DNA of 64,000 nucleotides from Zhongshania aquimaris (GTDB lineage: Bacteria; Pseudomonadota; Gammaproteobacteria; Pseudomonadales; Spongiibacteraceae), in contig NZ_JAHWDQ010000001.1 of NCBI RefSeq assembly GCF_019312595.1, forward strand, positions 868,001-932,000. Direction: 5' to 3'. The position numbers and the translations under genes were made by a program. Each line of letters begins with the position of its first letter. Position 1 is the first letter of the stretch. This document shows, in pieces, positions 36,826 through 48,386 of this stretch. The notes under the pieces were generated by a model. That model was not told where the DNA came from. It saw nothing but the letters and a program-made list of their open reading frames with translations, and ran no database searches.

Positions 36826-36969
36826 ATTCGCCTTCGGCTCAAACTGCCTACCAGTTAAACCGTTACTTCCTGCAGTACTCAGCAGTATTGACGGTGGATT
36901 GGGGTAAGCTGCGGGTATCGTAGTGACACTGCACTCTTTGCCTAATACTAGAACGCCACACTCTAATCG

Positions 36970-37383
36970 TCACAAAATCGAAACAGCGAGCATTATCGAC
37001 ATCAACAGAACAACAATGACACCAAAGGTAAATATTCTCCGTCTAAGCGGCACGTAGTTAGATCCTGTATGAATGTATGCATGAGCAACCCGGCTAATTA
37101 CAAATAGCCAAGAAAGAATTAATACAGGATAGCTAACAGCCTCAATAACCACGAAGGAAATCGAGAGCACAAAAAATAAAACAGGTACTTCAAACTGGTT
37201 GCGAATGCAGTTGTTTAATTTTAATACATACTCAGGCCATGCATCTTCATACAAGCTGCGTCGTGCCTCATTTACTTCACCCGCCTTAACTGCGCGAACT
37301 TTAACTACGTTAAGCGAAATATACAAAACTATCGTGAGTAAAACCTGTATCAGTACCGGAATCAAAATTAAATTATTATTCAT
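36970..37383 (-). CDS. MAPEG family membrane protein
   Basis: A 137-residue protein with four hydrophobic helices (LIPVLIQVLLTIVLYISL; VLFFVLSISFVVIEA; LILSWLFVISRVAHAYIH; RRIFTFGVIVVLLMSIML). The NQFEVPVLFFVLS and SRVAHAYIHTGSN segments are typical of bacterial MAPEG proteins, relatives of microsomal glutathione transferase and leukotriene C4 synthase. A glutathione-dependent role is inferred from the family only. It is monocistronic. Confidence 0.87.
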   Translation of the reverse strand: MNNNLILIPVLIQVLLTIVLYISLNVVKVRAVKAGEVNEARRSLYEDAWPEYVLKLNNCIRNQFEVPVLFFVLSISFVVIEAVSYPVLILSWLFVISRVAHAYIHTGSNYVPLRRRIFTFGVIVVLLMSIMLAVSIL

Positions 37384-37553
37384 ATATATTCCAAATTCGT
37401 TTGGTGATTCGAACTTAACCTAAACTCCAACGTCTGGCTGCATTTTTTTTAAATAATATCCAATTTGACTAATTACATCACTGACTAAAAACAACAAGGG
37501 AGGAGAAGACATCAAACTTCATCATTTTTATTGAATAAGCAATAATACGATGA

Positions 37554-39005
37554 CTATTGCGCATCTTCCAAATCGTCATCAGCCTCAGCCCCCAAACTAA
37601 CCGACTGCACCACGGGATCATTCAAATCCCAACCGCCGCCAATCACCGCTGCTAATTGCAGCGATGCTTGCAGGCGATCTGCAGAGGTATTCAGTCTTGT
37701 ACGGCGTGCATTAAGGGTTTGGTTTTGCGCAGTGGCCACTTCTAAAAAGCTTACCAGACCAGACTTATAGCGGTTATTGACGATGCGTTCGTTTTCTTCG
37801 GCGAGCTTTAACAATATATCTTGCTGCTCGGCTTTATCTTTTAACAAGCTGATTGTGGCCAGGGCATTTTCTACTTCTGCCAAGCCGTCCAAAACGGTTT
37901 GCCGGTAGTTAGCGAGTTGCTCGTCGTATTGGGCAATGGCAATATCTTTGCTCGCCCTGCGCGCGCCGCCATCAAACAGGGTTTGTACCAACGATGGCCC
38001 CACTGACCAAATAGCCTCCGGTGCATCAAACAAATCGCTAAACCGTGCAGCACTTGCACCGTAACCTGCTGTGATGCTAAAGCTGGGTAACCACGCCGCT
38101 TGCGCAACACCTATTTGCGCGCTGGCAGAGGCGAGCTGACGTTCGGCAGACACTACATCGGGACGTCTTGATATAAGCGTTGACGGCAGCGACGCAGGTA
38201 ACACCGGCAGCTCTGGCAGTTGCTCTGTAGGCGTTAAGGCGTAATTTACCGGCGCTTTACCCAGCAGTACCGCAATGCTGTTTTCTTCTATCGCGCGCTG
38301 ATTTTCTAAATCGATAAGATCCGTTTTTAAGGACTGACGCTGAGTCTCAGCCTGAATCACATCTGAGCGCGGTACGATACCCGCCTCATACTGATTGCTT
38401 GTTAGCTTGCTTGATCGCTCGTAGGCAACCATGGTTTGTTCAAGAATAATCTTCTGTAAGTCTAGTGCCCGCAAGCGTATATAACTTTGCGCCACGGCGA
38501 GCTGAATAGTTAAACGAGCGGCAACGAGATTGGCTGCGCTGCTTTGCATATTCGCGCGGCTAGCTTCTACGCTGCGGCGCACACGCCCCCACAAGTCCGG
38601 TGACCAACTCGCGTTTAGCCGAGCAGAATAACTTTCGCTGACACTAATGCTGTCTCCACCACTGCGGTTGCCGCTTAAGGACGCCTCGAGCCGCAGGCTG
38701 TAATCACCGCGTGTCAGTCGCCACTGTCCCTGCGCAGCACGATAGCGAGCTTCCGCCTGGGCCAGGGTTTGATTCGCTTCGTTCGCCTGGGTAATTAATA
38801 AATTTAATTCGGGATCATTAAACGCCGTCCACCAATCTCCCTGCGCCGCCCAACTTTGCGGCGAAATCGTTTGCCAGCCAGCCTCGTATTTAAAGGCCGC
38901 GGGAACGCTAGACTGCGGCGGCTGATAATCGGGGCCAACACTACATGCCACCAAACCAAGTAGCAGCGGCAACACAGAAATACATTTAACTTTTAATAAA
39001 TTCAT
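37554..39005 (-). CDS. RND efflux outer-membrane lipoprotein (NodT/OprM family)
   Basis: A 483-residue TolC-like channel. The signal has lipobox LLGLVAC followed by SVGPDYQPP, the NodT/OprM signature. The two helical-hairpin repeats contain LITQANEANQTLAQAEARYR and the LISRRPDVVSAERQLASA motif of OprM-type proteins. It completes the tripartite pump encoded upstream. The ATG at 39038 would add 11 unlikely residues; the ATG at 39005 begins the signal peptide and overlaps the end of the mdtC-like gene region (stop near 39013) closely. Confidence 0.93.
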   Translation of the reverse strand: MNLLKVKCISVLPLLLGLVACSVGPDYQPPQSSVPAAFKYEAGWQTISPQSWAAQGDWWTAFNDPELNLLITQANEANQTLAQAEARYRAAQGQWRLTRGDYSLRLEASLSGNRSGGDSISVSESYSARLNASWSPDLWGRVRRSVEASRANMQSSAANLVAARLTIQLAVAQSYIRLRALDLQKIILEQTMVAYERSSKLTSNQYEAGIVPRSDVIQAETQRQSLKTDLIDLENQRAIEENSIAVLLGKAPVNYALTPTEQLPELPVLPASLPSTLISRRPDVVSAERQLASASAQIGVAQAAWLPSFSITAGYGASAARFSDLFDAPEAIWSVGPSLVQTLFDGGARRASKDIAIAQYDEQLANYRQTVLDGLAEVENALATISLLKDKAEQQDILLKLAEENERIVNNRYKSGLVSFLEVATAQNQTLNARRTRLNTSADRLQASLQLAAVIGGGWDLNDPVVQSVSLGAEADDDLEDAQ

Positions 39006-39012
39006 AAATTCA

Positions 39013-42000
39013 TCACTTCTTTTCGGCATAAGCCGCATCGGTATTGTCCGCCGCGAGACGCTTCTCGCCGCTATTCACACCCTGCGATTTGCCACCCAAT
39101 ACGTATTGGCGTAAACGCTCTAAATAGAGATAAATAATCGGTGTGGTATACAGCGTTAAGAACTGACTAACAGCCAGCCCGCCGATAATCGTAATCCCCA
39201 AGGGCCGACGTAATTCCGCGCCTTCACCAAAGCCTATCGCCAAGGGCACTGCCCCCAATAAGCCGGCGAGATTTGTCATTAATATTGCCCGCAAACGTAA
39301 ACGCGCGGCCTGTCTGATCGCCAAATCCGGCGACATACCATCGCGACGCTGAGCTTGCAGCGCGAAGTCGATCATCAAGATGGCATTTTTCATTACGATG
39401 CCGATCAATAAAAATAGCCCCAGCAAGGCAATTAAGCTGAGCTGGGTTTGGCTAATGTTCAGCGCTAGTAACGCGCCGATTCCCGCCGACGGCAGGGTCG
39501 ACAAAATAGTGAGCGGATGCAAGGTGCTCTCGTACAGAACCCCAAGTACCAAATAGACCGCTAATAGAACCCATAGAATCAACCACGGCTGACTTAGATC
39601 GGCACCAAAATCGGGGCGCCCGCCATCCGGTGCAACGTGGACTGCGGTGGGCAGCATAATGCTATCTAACGCCTCCGCTATCGCGTTTTCTGCCTCGACA
39701 GCCGTTACGCCCGGTGCTAGGGCATAGCCTATTCCCTCTGATGCAAACTGGGCTTCGTGGCGAATGCGATCTTCGCCCATACCGTAATCCCAGGTTGCGA
39801 AAGTCGACAGTGGCACTCTCGCACCATCACTGGTCAATACATTTAACTGGCTCAGTACCGCAGGCTGCGAGGTATAGCCGGGGGACAGCTCCATTACCAC
39901 GCGATACTGATTCATATCATCGTATAGTGTCGCAACCTGACGCTGCGAGAAGGCGTTATTCAGCATGGACGCCACCGTACTCATATCAACGCCGTACTGT
40001 CTGGCTAGCTCGCGATCAATGTTCAGGGTGATCTGCCGCGCATCAGCCATACCAATGGCATCAACGTCGGTTAACTCGGGTAGCTCCTGCATGACTAACG
40101 ACGCTTTGCGACTCCATATATCCAAGGCTTCCAGCGAATCCGAGCGCAGTAACAGTTCATGTTCGCTGCGACTAAACGGCGAACTCAATCGAATGTCTTG
40201 ATCAACCATCATGTATAACATCGCGCCCGGCACTTTAGGTGCGTTAGCGCGCAATCGGTCGACGACCGCTTGTGCAGAGACAGCGCGCTCAGACAGCGGC
40301 TTTAAATTTAAGGTGAGCTGTGCATTGGTCAAACCGCCGCTGCCACCGCTGGTGCCTGTCACGTCCGCAACCGCTGGATCGGTCAAAATGTATTTGCGAA
40401 ACACTTCAATTTTGGGCTGCATTAATTGGAAGGAAAAGCCGTCATCGCCGCGAACAAAGCCACGCACTTGTCCGGTATCTTGTTGCGGCAAGGTCGTTTT
40501 AGGCAGTGCAATATACAAATAGACATTGCAGGCAATCACCCCAGCCAACACTAACATCACCACAATGCTGTGGCGCAAGGCCCAGTCTAAACTGCTGGCA
40601 TAAGCATTTTTAAGGAACTCAAACATCTCATGGCTATAAGCAGCCATGCGGTTCTCGAAACCTTTTTCACCGCCTTCCTCGTCCACAGAGTGTGAATCAC
40701 GGCGGGGTCGCAGCCAGCGCGCACATAAGCTCGGCGTCAAGGTGAGCGACACCAATAGCGAAATGAGCATAGCCGCCGCGAGGGTAATTGAAAACTCGCG
40801 GAATAAGCGCTCGACCACCCCACCCATGAATAAAATAGAGACGAAGACCACCACCAATGCCAAGTTCATCGCCAATAGGGTAAAGCCTACTTCCTTGGCT
40901 CCCACTAGCGATGCGTGCAGTGGCGACAAGCCGGCTTCAATATGTCGCTCAATATTTTCGAGCACGACAATGGCGTCATCGACCACCAAGCCACAGGCAA
41001 CGACCAAGGCCATTAAGGATAAATTGTTAAGCGAAAAGCCGTAGAAATACATGGCGACAAAGGCGCCGATCAATGACACGGGAATGGCAATTGACGGAAT
41101 TAAGGCCGTGCGAAAGCTACCCAAAAATAGCCACACCACCAACATGACCAAGGCAACGGAAATTAACAGGCTCAGTTGCGCTTCACTTAAGGTCGACCTA
41201 ATCACCGGCGAGCGATCCATAATCACAGACAGTTCACTATCGGCTGGCATTAACGCGCGCAAGCGCGGTAACTCCTGATAAATAGCGTCGATGGTTTCCA
41301 CAATATTGGCACCACTCTGACGGCTAACCATCAAGATTACGGCCGGGCGATCATTGTGGAAGCCGCTGCTATAGCGGTTTTCTACCGACTCGCTAACCTC
41401 AGCAACATCACCCAATCGCACCACTGCGCCGTTATTGTGACGAACCACTAAATCGCGATATTCACTGGCTTTGCGCAGTGGGTCATTGGTACTCACTCGC
41501 CAGCGATGACGACTGTCTTCAATAACGCCTAGGGGACGCAAGGCATTTGCCTGGGTAATGGCGTTGCGCACTTCGTCCAGTGCAATGCCGCGATGCAATA
41601 GCGCGCCCGGATCTAGCTGCACCCGCACCGCAGGCAAAGACGCGCCACTTACACCAACTTCACCCACCCCAACAATTTGCGCCAAGCGCTGGGCGAGGAT
41701 CGTCGATGCGGCATCGTATAATTCACTGGGCGAACGATTTTCCGAACTCAAGGCCAGGCCCATAATAGGCGCCTGCGATGGATCTATTTTGCGAAATTCC
41801 GGGTTGCCCGGCATACCTGCAGGCAACTCACCGCGCACCACATTAATCGCCGCTTGCACATCTCTGGCAGCCTCATCCAGGTTTCGATCAAGATCAAAGG
41901 TGAGCACAACTTGCGTCGATCCCTGATTACTCGATGACGAGATTGACGAGATACCACTGATACTACCGAGCGCCCTTTCCAGTGGTGTCGCCACCGTGCT

Positions 42001-42180
42001 CGCCATACTTTCCGGACTGGCACCGGGCAAGCTAGCGGTGACACTGATTACCGGAAAATCGACCTGCGGCAGCGGCGCTACTGGCAGCAGCCGCCACGCG
42101 AGCAAACCCACCAGGACCAACGCCAAGGACAGCAAGCCCGTCGCAACCGGACGATATATAAAGGGGCGCGACAAATTCAT
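39013..42180 (-). CDS. mdtC: RND multidrug efflux permease, MdtC-like
   Basis: A 1055-residue inner-membrane RND transporter. The beginning [19 protein letters not shown] and the [20 protein letters not shown] segment match MdtC closely. It carries the proton-relay region around [20 protein letters not shown] and twelve predicted helices in two halves. In E. coli MdtB and MdtC form a heterotrimer that exports bile salts, novobiocin and similar compounds. Its start overlaps the mdtB stop by 4 bp. Confidence 0.95.
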   Translation of the reverse strand: MNLSRPFIYRPVATGLLSLALVLVGLLAWRLLPVAPLPQVDFPVISVTASLPGASPESMASTVATPLERALGSISGISSISSSSNQGSTQVVLTFDLDRNLDEAARDVQAAINVVRGELPAGMPGNPEFRKIDPSQAPIMGLALSSENRSPSELYDAASTILAQRLAQIVGVGEVGVSGASLPAVRVQLDPGALLHRGIALDEVRNAITQANALRPLGVIEDSRHRWRVSTNDPLRKASEYRDLVVRHNNGAVVRLGDVAEVSESVENRYSSGFHNDRPAVILMVSRQSGANIVETIDAIYQELPRLRALMPADSELSVIMDRSPVIRSTLSEAQLSLLISVALVMLVVWLFLGSFRTALIPSIAIPVSLIGAFVAMYFYGFSLNNLSLMALVVACGLVVDDAIVVLENIERHIEAGLSPLHASLVGAKEVGFTLLAMNLALVVVFVSILFMGGVVERLFREFSITLAAAMLISLLVSLTLTPSLCARWLRPRRDSHSVDEEGGEKGFENRMAAYSHEMFEFLKNAYASSLDWALRHSIVVMLVLAGVIACNVYLYIALPKTTLPQQDTGQVRGFVRGDDGFSFQLMQPKIEVFRKYILTDPAVADVTGTSGGSGGLTNAQLTLNLKPLSERAVSAQAVVDRLRANAPKVPGAMLYMMVDQDIRLSSPFSRSEHELLLRSDSLEALDIWSRKASLVMQELPELTDVDAIGMADARQITLNIDRELARQYGVDMSTVASMLNNAFSQRQVATLYDDMNQYRVVMELSPGYTSQPAVLSQLNVLTSDGARVPLSTFATWDYGMGEDRIRHEAQFASEGIGYALAPGVTAVEAENAIAEALDSIMLPTAVHVAPDGGRPDFGADLSQPWLILWVLLAVYLVLGVLYESTLHPLTILSTLPSAGIGALLALNISQTQLSLIALLGLFLLIGIVMKNAILMIDFALQAQRRDGMSPDLAIRQAARLRLRAILMTNLAGLLGAVPLAIGFGEGAELRRPLGITIIGGLAVSQFLTLYTTPIIYLYLERLRQYVLGGKSQGVNSGEKRLAADNTDAAYAEKK

Positions 42181-45100
42181 GCATTGCCACTCGGTGAATC
42201 GACGTCATCGTTCAGGCTTAAATCTGAACCTGAATATTCCTCACCGCTGAAACGATCAAAAAACAAATACACTACCGGGGTAGTGAACAGCGTTAATACC
42301 TGACTCACCAGCAAACCGCCCACCATCACCAAACCCAATGGCTGACGTAACTCTGCGCCCGAGCCACCAGCTAACATCAACGGCAAGGCGCCAAACAAGG
42401 CCGCCAAGGTTGTCATCAAAATCGGACGAAATCTTAGTAGTGCCGCACGATGAATAGCCTCACGCGGACTCATTCCCTGATTGCGCTGAGCGTCGAGGGC
42501 AAAATCCACCATCATAATGCCGTTTTTCTTTACCAGCCCAATCAGTAAGACCACACCAATGACCGCGATCATATCCAGGGACCGGCCGGTGATAAGCAGC
42601 GCGAGCAAGGCACCAACGGTTGCCGATGGCAAGGTCGACAGAATAGTAATTGGGTGAATCGTGCTTTCATACAAGACGCCCAGCACCACATACATGGTGG
42701 CGACCGCCGCCAACACCAACCACAAGGTATTAGACAGCGAGGCCCTAAACGCCTCGGCGGCGCCTTGAAAGCGGCTTTCAATACCCAGCGGTAAACCAAT
42801 CTCTAGCTGGGCCGCTTCGATTGCCTTAACCGCTTCACCAAGCGAGGCTCCCTCAGCCAAATTGAATGACAAGGTGGCTGCGGGAAATTGGCCTTGATGA
42901 TTAATGAGCAAGGCCGCTGAACGCTGCTCCACCGTTGCCACGCTATTCAGTGGTGTGGGCACGCCCGAGGCCGTCGGCACATACAAATTGTTCAATGCAG
43001 CCAAACCACTGCTCTGCACGGGGTCAACTTCCAAGACCACGCGGTACTGATTCGATTGGGTAAATAGGGTCGCTATCTGGCGCTGACCATAGGCGTTCTG
43101 CAACGTGTCTGCAATCGACGATACACTCACACCAAGGCGCGCCGCCGCGTCACGATCAATATTGATATACGCTTCGTCGCCCTGTTGCTGTAGATCACTG
43201 GCAACGTCGACCAATTCCGAACGCTGCTGCAGGGCCGCCATAAGTTTGGGCACCCACTCGGCAAGTTCGGCGGTGCTGGCGGCAGTAAGCGTAAAGCGGT
43301 ATTGGGTACGGGTAATCTGATCTTCAATACTCAGCTCTTGCACTGGCTGGAACCAGGCTTCAATACCGGCGACATCGTCGGCGCGCTCGCGCAAGCGCGC
43401 CATCACATCGAAAACCGATTCACTACGATCGTGATGAGCGGGCAAATTAATAAACATGCGCCCGCTATTCAGCGTGGTATTGCTGCCATCAACACCGATA
43501 AAAGACGACAAACTCGAGACCCCAGGGTCTTCAAGCAAGGCGGCTGCCAGTGCTTGTTGACGACGGGACATCGCCGCAAACGAGGTGTTTTGCGGCGCCT
43601 CCGTCACGACTTGAATGACACCGCTGTCTTGTACCGGAAAGAAATCTTTATCGACCGCAAAGTACAGTAAGACCGTCAATAAAATGGTCGCTAACATCGC
43701 CATCATGGCAGCGGGTTGACGAGCCAAGACCCAGTCCAGCATCTCACCGTAGCGAGCAATAAAACGATCCATTGCACCGGGCGCACCATCCTCAGACTGC
43801 AGTGGCTCGCGCAACATTCTCGCGCACATCATCGGCGTTAGCGTTAGCGAAACCACCAGCGAAATAGCAATGGCCACCGCCAAGGTCACTGCAAATTCAT
43901 GAAACATCCGCCCCACGACATCTGCCATAAACAGCAGCGGAATTAATACGGCGATCAATGACAGTGTTAAAGAAATTAAAGTAAAGCCAATTTCTTTGGC
44001 GCCTTTTAACGCGGCCGCCATCGGCGTATCACCCTCTTCACGATGACGGGCAATATTTTCCAACATCACAATGGCATCATCGACCACAAAGCCGGTCGCA
44101 ATGGTCAGCGCCATTAAACTTAAATTATTAATGGAAAATTCCGCCAAATACATAAAGGCGAAAGTACCCACCAACGACAACGGTACGGCAATGCTGGGAA
44201 TAATGGTGGCCGGCACACTGCGCAAAAAGGCAAAGGTCACCAGCACGACCAAGCCGATGGCAAACAGCAATTCCTTTTGCACGTCGCGAACAGAGGCGCG
44301 AATACTATCGGTGCGATCACTCAACACCGTGACGTCAACCGCCGTTGGCATGGTTGCGGACAACTGCGGCAACAGTGCCCGCACCCGGTCAGCAACGTCA
44401 ATCACATTGGCGCCGGGCTGTTTCTGAATGTTTAGCAGTACCGCTGACTGACTATTTGCCCACGCCGCAAGAAAGCGGTCTTCAGCACCGTCGCTAATTT
44501 TTGCCACATCACCCAAGCGCAGTGGTGCACCTTCTTGATAAGCGATAATCAGCTTTTCATAATCTTTTACCGAGCGTATTTGATCGTTGGCATCGAGCAA
44601 GGTGGTTCTATTGGGGCCATCAAAACTGCCCTTGGGTTGGTTAACATTGGTCGCGGCAATTGCCGAACGAATTTCATTCAAGCTTAAACCGTAAGCTGCC
44701 ACCGCCGTGGGATTAACCTGTATACGCAGTGCCGGACGCTGGCCGCCGGCTAAACTGACCAAGCCCACACCCGACAATTGTGCTAGTTTTTGCGCCATAC
44801 GAGTGTCGACCAAATCGTGAACTTCGGGCAGCGGCAGACTTTCTGAGCTAATCGCCAAGGTCATAATTGGCGCGTCAGCGGGGTTCACTTTGCGATAAAT
44901 CGGCGGTGTCGGTAAATCATTGGGTAATAGACTGTCTGCGGCGTTAAGTGCCGCCTGAACTTCTTGCTCGGCAACACCTAGGTCCACCTCTAAGGCAAAC
45001 TGCAAGGTAATAACTGAAGCACCGCCCGAACTAGTAGAGGCCATTTGTTTAAGGCCTGGAATTTGCCCCAACCGTCTTTCTAAAGGCGCCGTAATCGTGC

Positions 45101-45284
45101 GCGCTGTTACGTCTGGCCCCGCGCCTGGATGAAAGGTAAAGACCTGAATGATGGGATATTCCACCTGCGGCAATGCCGCTACCGGCAGCAGTCGCCATGC
45201 CAACACACCCGCCACCAAAAGCGCGAGCATCAGCAGCGAAGTGGCCACCGGCCGTAAAATAAAAGGGCGCGACATACTATTCAT
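42177..45284 (-). CDS. mdtB: RND multidrug efflux permease, MdtB-like
   Basis: A 1035-residue RND transporter. [38 protein letters not shown] and the [17 protein letters not shown]-type docking segment follow MdtB rather than MdtC. The proton-relay Asp pair is in [19 protein letters not shown]. It works with the MdtC-like partner encoded immediately downstream and the adaptor encoded 9 bp upstream. No local regulator gene is attached to this operon. Confidence 0.95.
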   Translation of the reverse strand: MNSMSRPFILRPVATSLLMLALLVAGVLAWRLLPVAALPQVEYPIIQVFTFHPGAGPDVTARTITAPLERRLGQIPGLKQMASTSSGGASVITLQFALEVDLGVAEQEVQAALNAADSLLPNDLPTPPIYRKVNPADAPIMTLAISSESLPLPEVHDLVDTRMAQKLAQLSGVGLVSLAGGQRPALRIQVNPTAVAAYGLSLNEIRSAIAATNVNQPKGSFDGPNRTTLLDANDQIRSVKDYEKLIIAYQEGAPLRLGDVAKISDGAEDRFLAAWANSQSAVLLNIQKQPGANVIDVADRVRALLPQLSATMPTAVDVTVLSDRTDSIRASVRDVQKELLFAIGLVVLVTFAFLRSVPATIIPSIAVPLSLVGTFAFMYLAEFSINNLSLMALTIATGFVVDDAIVMLENIARHREEGDTPMAAALKGAKEIGFTLISLTLSLIAVLIPLLFMADVVGRMFHEFAVTLAVAIAISLVVSLTLTPMMCARMLREPLQSEDGAPGAMDRFIARYGEMLDWVLARQPAAMMAMLATILLTVLLYFAVDKDFFPVQDSGVIQVVTEAPQNTSFAAMSRRQQALAAALLEDPGVSSLSSFIGVDGSNTTLNSGRMFINLPAHHDRSESVFDVMARLRERADDVAGIEAWFQPVQELSIEDQITRTQYRFTLTAASTAELAEWVPKLMAALQQRSELVDVASDLQQQGDEAYINIDRDAAARLGVSVSSIADTLQNAYGQRQIATLFTQSNQYRVVLEVDPVQSSGLAALNNLYVPTASGVPTPLNSVATVEQRSAALLINHQGQFPAATLSFNLAEGASLGEAVKAIEAAQLEIGLPLGIESRFQGAAEAFRASLSNTLWLVLAAVATMYVVLGVLYESTIHPITILSTLPSATVGALLALLITGRSLDMIAVIGVVLLIGLVKKNGIMMVDFALDAQRNQGMSPREAIHRAALLRFRPILMTTLAALFGALPLMLAGGSGAELRQPLGLVMVGGLLVSQVLTLFTTPVVYLFFDRFSGEEYSGSDLSLNDDVDSPSGNA

Positions 45285-45293
45285 GATCGCGCC

Positions 45294-46583
45294 TTAGTGC
45301 GGTGACGGCGCGGCTGCGCCGCCATCACGATTTGGGCGTTGACCTGCTGCCGCGCCATTGGGTGCTTTTCCACCCTCGCGAGAGCGTGAATCCGCTGCGC
45401 CACCCGCCCGCCGCTCTGCAGCGGGCACCGGCGCATCACCATCGACGGTGACATCGCGGCCATCGCGCAGACGATCCAAGCCCTCTATCACTACCCGATC
45501 GCCGGCTTGCAAACCGTCTATAACCGCAACGCGATCGCTATCAACGATGCCGGTGGTAATCTGCCGAATATACGCTTTGCTGTCTTCCACCACGTACACA
45601 TAACTACCCTGCGAGCCATGTTGAACAGCGTCGGCAGGTATAGTTAACGCGTCGGCAATACTGTTCAAACGCAAACGCACATTAACAAACTGATTCGGAA
45701 ACAAACTGTTATCCAAATTTTCAAATTCTGCTCTTACCCTCAACGTACCTGTGGTGGTATCAATTTGATTATCCAAAGTCACCAACTTGCCAGTGGCGAT
45801 GATATTTTGTTCGTTGCGATTTAACGCTTCAACGCGCAGGGAGTCGCCACCGTTAAACGCTTTAACTAGCGCAGGAACCTCTACCTCAGAAACGGTAAAC
45901 AGAACAGCGATCGGATGGGTTTGAGTGATAGTCACCAAGCCTTCGCTATCATTGGCGGCAATTAAATTTCCCGCATCGATCCGACGTAATCCAAGCCGCC
46001 CTGATATAGGCGCTTCAATACGAGTCCACGACAATTGCAAACGCGCGTCATCAAGCTGCGCCTGCTGGCTTTTATTTGCACCCTCTAATTCCCGCACCAG
46101 GGCAGCCTGACTGTCGAGCTGCTGACGGGCTATTGAGTCTTCAGCGTACAAACCTTGATACAAATTCAAATCAACCTTGGCATTGGCAAGCTGCGCCTGA
46201 TTTTGCTGAAGCTGTCCCTGTGCCTGCTCAAACTGCGCACGATAGGGAGCGGGATCAATCACCGCGAGCAAATCGCCCTTGCTCACTTCAGACCCTTCAG
46301 TGAAGACAATCCTATCTAAAACTCCGCCCACCCGACTGCGCACCACCACCGTGTTCATTGGCGTCACAGTGCCAATGGAACGCACTTGCACGTCTAAGCC
46401 ACCTTTTTGGACAGGCACCACACGCACGGACGAGGTCTGACCACCCCAGCCCCTCCGCATGACTTGCTCCGGTGCCGGCGGTGTACGACCCAATAGATAC
46501 CAAATACCAACAACAAATAGCAGCAATAACACCACCCAAATGACGGCCTTGCGAGAACTACTCAAACGTGGGGAATTATTCAT
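45294..46583 (-). CDS. mdtA: RND efflux periplasmic adaptor, MdtA-like
   Basis: A 429-residue membrane-fusion protein: N-terminal anchor (VIWVVLLLLFVVGIWYLL), a lipoyl half (VRSIGTVTPMNTVVVRSRVG), an alpha-helical hairpin rich in Gln (QAQGQLQQNQAQLANAKVDL), the second lipoyl half (RIEAPISGRLGLRRIDAGN) and beta-barrel domains. The C-terminal 45 residues are Arg/Gly/Ala-rich and of low complexity, as in MdtA. It is the first gene of the operon. Confidence 0.95.
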   Translation of the reverse strand: MNNSPRLSSSRKAVIWVVLLLLFVVGIWYLLGRTPPAPEQVMRRGWGGQTSSVRVVPVQKGGLDVQVRSIGTVTPMNTVVVRSRVGGVLDRIVFTEGSEVSKGDLLAVIDPAPYRAQFEQAQGQLQQNQAQLANAKVDLNLYQGLYAEDSIARQQLDSQAALVRELEGANKSQQAQLDDARLQLSWTRIEAPISGRLGLRRIDAGNLIAANDSEGLVTITQTHPIAVLFTVSEVEVPALVKAFNGGDSLRVEALNRNEQNIIATGKLVTLDNQIDTTTGTLRVRAEFENLDNSLFPNQFVNVRLRLNSIADALTIPADAVQHGSQGSYVYVVEDSKAYIRQITTGIVDSDRVAVIDGLQAGDRVVIEGLDRLRDGRDVTVDGDAPVPAAERRAGGAADSRSREGGKAPNGAAAGQRPNRDGGAAAPSPH

Positions 46584-46790
46584 TTATAAAAAAACCATTG
46601 CGGACGCTGCAGCAAGAATTCAACACTCGTCACTCAGCAGAAAAAATATCGATAATGTTTAAACACAGCGAAGGGAAAAATCCCTCGCTATAAATTGAAA
46701 AAGTTAGGGTGAGTATACTCTCAAATCGCACTCTCTTTGCCTACGCATCAAATCAGCAAAGAGATCGCACGGTGGACAATAGCGGTGTAT

Positions 46791-48356
46791 TCAATACACA
46801 TCTCGACAGTACAAACCCGCATCGGCCAAGTCATCAAGCTGTTCATCACCCAATACTCGGCGCAATTGCCGATCAACACCCGCGGCCATACCCTCGCGGC
46901 TACCGCAAACATAGATCGCCGCACCGGCGCTGAGCCATGCCTTCAAATCAGCTACATTGGCTAAAATTGCATCTTGCACATAGGCGGGTTGTTCTCTGCA
47001 TCGCGAGAACGTTAAGTCGATATGAGGCAAATAACCGTGATCTTGCCACTCTGCAATTTCATCACTAAAAATACGATCAGCGCGGGGGCTGCGCTCACCA
47101 AACATCAACCAATTGTCTTTTCTATTGCTTAACTGCCGCGCGCGAAGATGAGCGCGGATACCGGCAAAACCAGATCCATTGCCAATAAATATCACGGGGA
47201 TATTCGACTCGGGCGCATGAAACAGAGGGTTGCGCCGCACCCGCAAGGCGAGTGAATCACCGACAGCTAAATGTCTACCCAGCCAGTGTGATGCCACCCC
47301 CGGAATACCGTCGCGGCCCTGCACCCGCACCAGTAAATCGAGGCTGCCATCTTCCGGCACAGACGCAATGGAATACTCCCGCTTCGCCAGTAATGGCAGA
47401 CTCATAACCCACGCCGACACCGAGTCCGGATCGCCTACCACTGGGCCCGCGATATCGCTTGCAGGTAAAGCTCGGCGTTGTAACTCATCGATCAACTTAC
47501 TGGCCTTGCCGTCGATCAATAAGCTAGCGTCAAAATCCAGTTTGTACATTGCCGCAAATTCGGCGCAGCGAATAACGCTATTGCGCGGCAACACTTCTGC
47601 GATATCACCGGCCTGCCACAGCGTGTCCAGCGCAACATCACCTAAAACCTGAGCTGGCGAAAACTTGAGATAAACCAGTGGCTCACCAACGCTGCCGACA
47701 TTAACGACCTTGCGGGCATCCAAATGCCATGACTGGTAGTGATCACGATGGAAAGACAATTCTGTGAGATCAGGCAGTGAAGACTCTGCGCCAAAACGAG
47801 CGAGCTGCTGATACCAGCGCTGCAAAACCGCATCGGCATTGCCTGCGGTATTGCCATCTAACTCCAAGGGCGCAAACACGGGTGCGGCACCATGGCTGGA
47901 TAAGCCCTCGTGCAACTTGTGGCCAAAGGCACAAAAATGTTGATACGCGCTATCGCCCAGCGCCAACACAGAGAATTTTAAATGCGAAAATTGCGCAGAA
48001 CTGCCGTTTAAGTAGCGCCGCGCAAAGCGGTTGCCGTTATCCGGAGGCTCGCCTTCGCCGTAGGTACTGGCCACAAAAAAGGCGTGCTCAGTACCGGCCA
48101 ATACCGCGTCATCAACTCGATTTAATGGCAACACTCGCACCGGCCCAATCGCCAGTAATGCCTTAGCACTGCTTTGCGCCAATGCTAGCGCTACCCCACT
48201 CTGACTGGCGTAGGCGACCAGCATCGACGCCGCAGACACGGACGAGTCAACGGATTGCAGACGCCCACTACTGCCGCGCCGAAATTGCCATAGGCACAGC
48301 GCGGCATACCCGAGCAAAACGGCGAGTACGAGTAGCAATCGCTCAGTGAGCACCAC
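46791..48356 (-). CDS. Membrane-anchored diflavin reductase (CysJ-like)
   Basis: A 521-residue protein: an N-terminal transmembrane helix (LLLVLAVLLGYAALCLW), a flavodoxin domain (VAYASQSGVALALAQ; FVASTYGEGEPPDNGNRFA), an FAD/ferredoxin-reductase domain (AKREYSIASVPEDGSLDLLV) and an NADP-binding domain (IFIGNGSGFAGIRAHLRAR) ending with the aromatic CRDVY typical of the cytochrome-P450-reductase family. It resembles the sulfite reductase flavoprotein, but no cysI is nearby. It is last in an iron-regulated TonB operon, so electron delivery for ferric or siderophore reduction is the likelier role (inference). Confidence 0.9.
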   Translation of the reverse strand: MVLTERLLLVLAVLLGYAALCLWQFRRGSSGRLQSVDSSVSAASMLVAYASQSGVALALAQSSAKALLAIGPVRVLPLNRVDDAVLAGTEHAFFVASTYGEGEPPDNGNRFARRYLNGSSAQFSHLKFSVLALGDSAYQHFCAFGHKLHEGLSSHGAAPVFAPLELDGNTAGNADAVLQRWYQQLARFGAESSLPDLTELSFHRDHYQSWHLDARKVVNVGSVGEPLVYLKFSPAQVLGDVALDTLWQAGDIAEVLPRNSVIRCAEFAAMYKLDFDASLLIDGKASKLIDELQRRALPASDIAGPVVGDPDSVSAWVMSLPLLAKREYSIASVPEDGSLDLLVRVQGRDGIPGVASHWLGRHLAVGDSLALRVRRNPLFHAPESNIPVIFIGNGSGFAGIRAHLRARQLSNRKDNWLMFGERSPRADRIFSDEIAEWQDHGYLPHIDLTFSRCREQPAYVQDAILANVADLKAWLSAGAAIYVCGSREGMAAGVDRQLRRVLGDEQLDDLADAGLYCRDVY

Positions 48357-48386
48357 CTAAAATTACCGCGCTAGATCAGTAAAGTA

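Noticed and set aside
46668-46688. Hairpin GCGAAGGGA/TCCCTCGC after the flavoprotein gene as a terminator
   Set aside because: The stem is imperfect, lies about 100 bp past the stop codon and lacks a clear U tract on the minus strand.
46711-46720. GAGTATACTC palindrome between the RND and flavoprotein operons
   Set aside because: It is only 10 bp, has no associated promoter hexamers and no local regulator; likely chance.
46791-48356. Assimilatory sulfite reductase alpha subunit
   Set aside because: No cysI or other sulfur genes are nearby; it has a membrane anchor and lies in a Fur-headed TonB operon.
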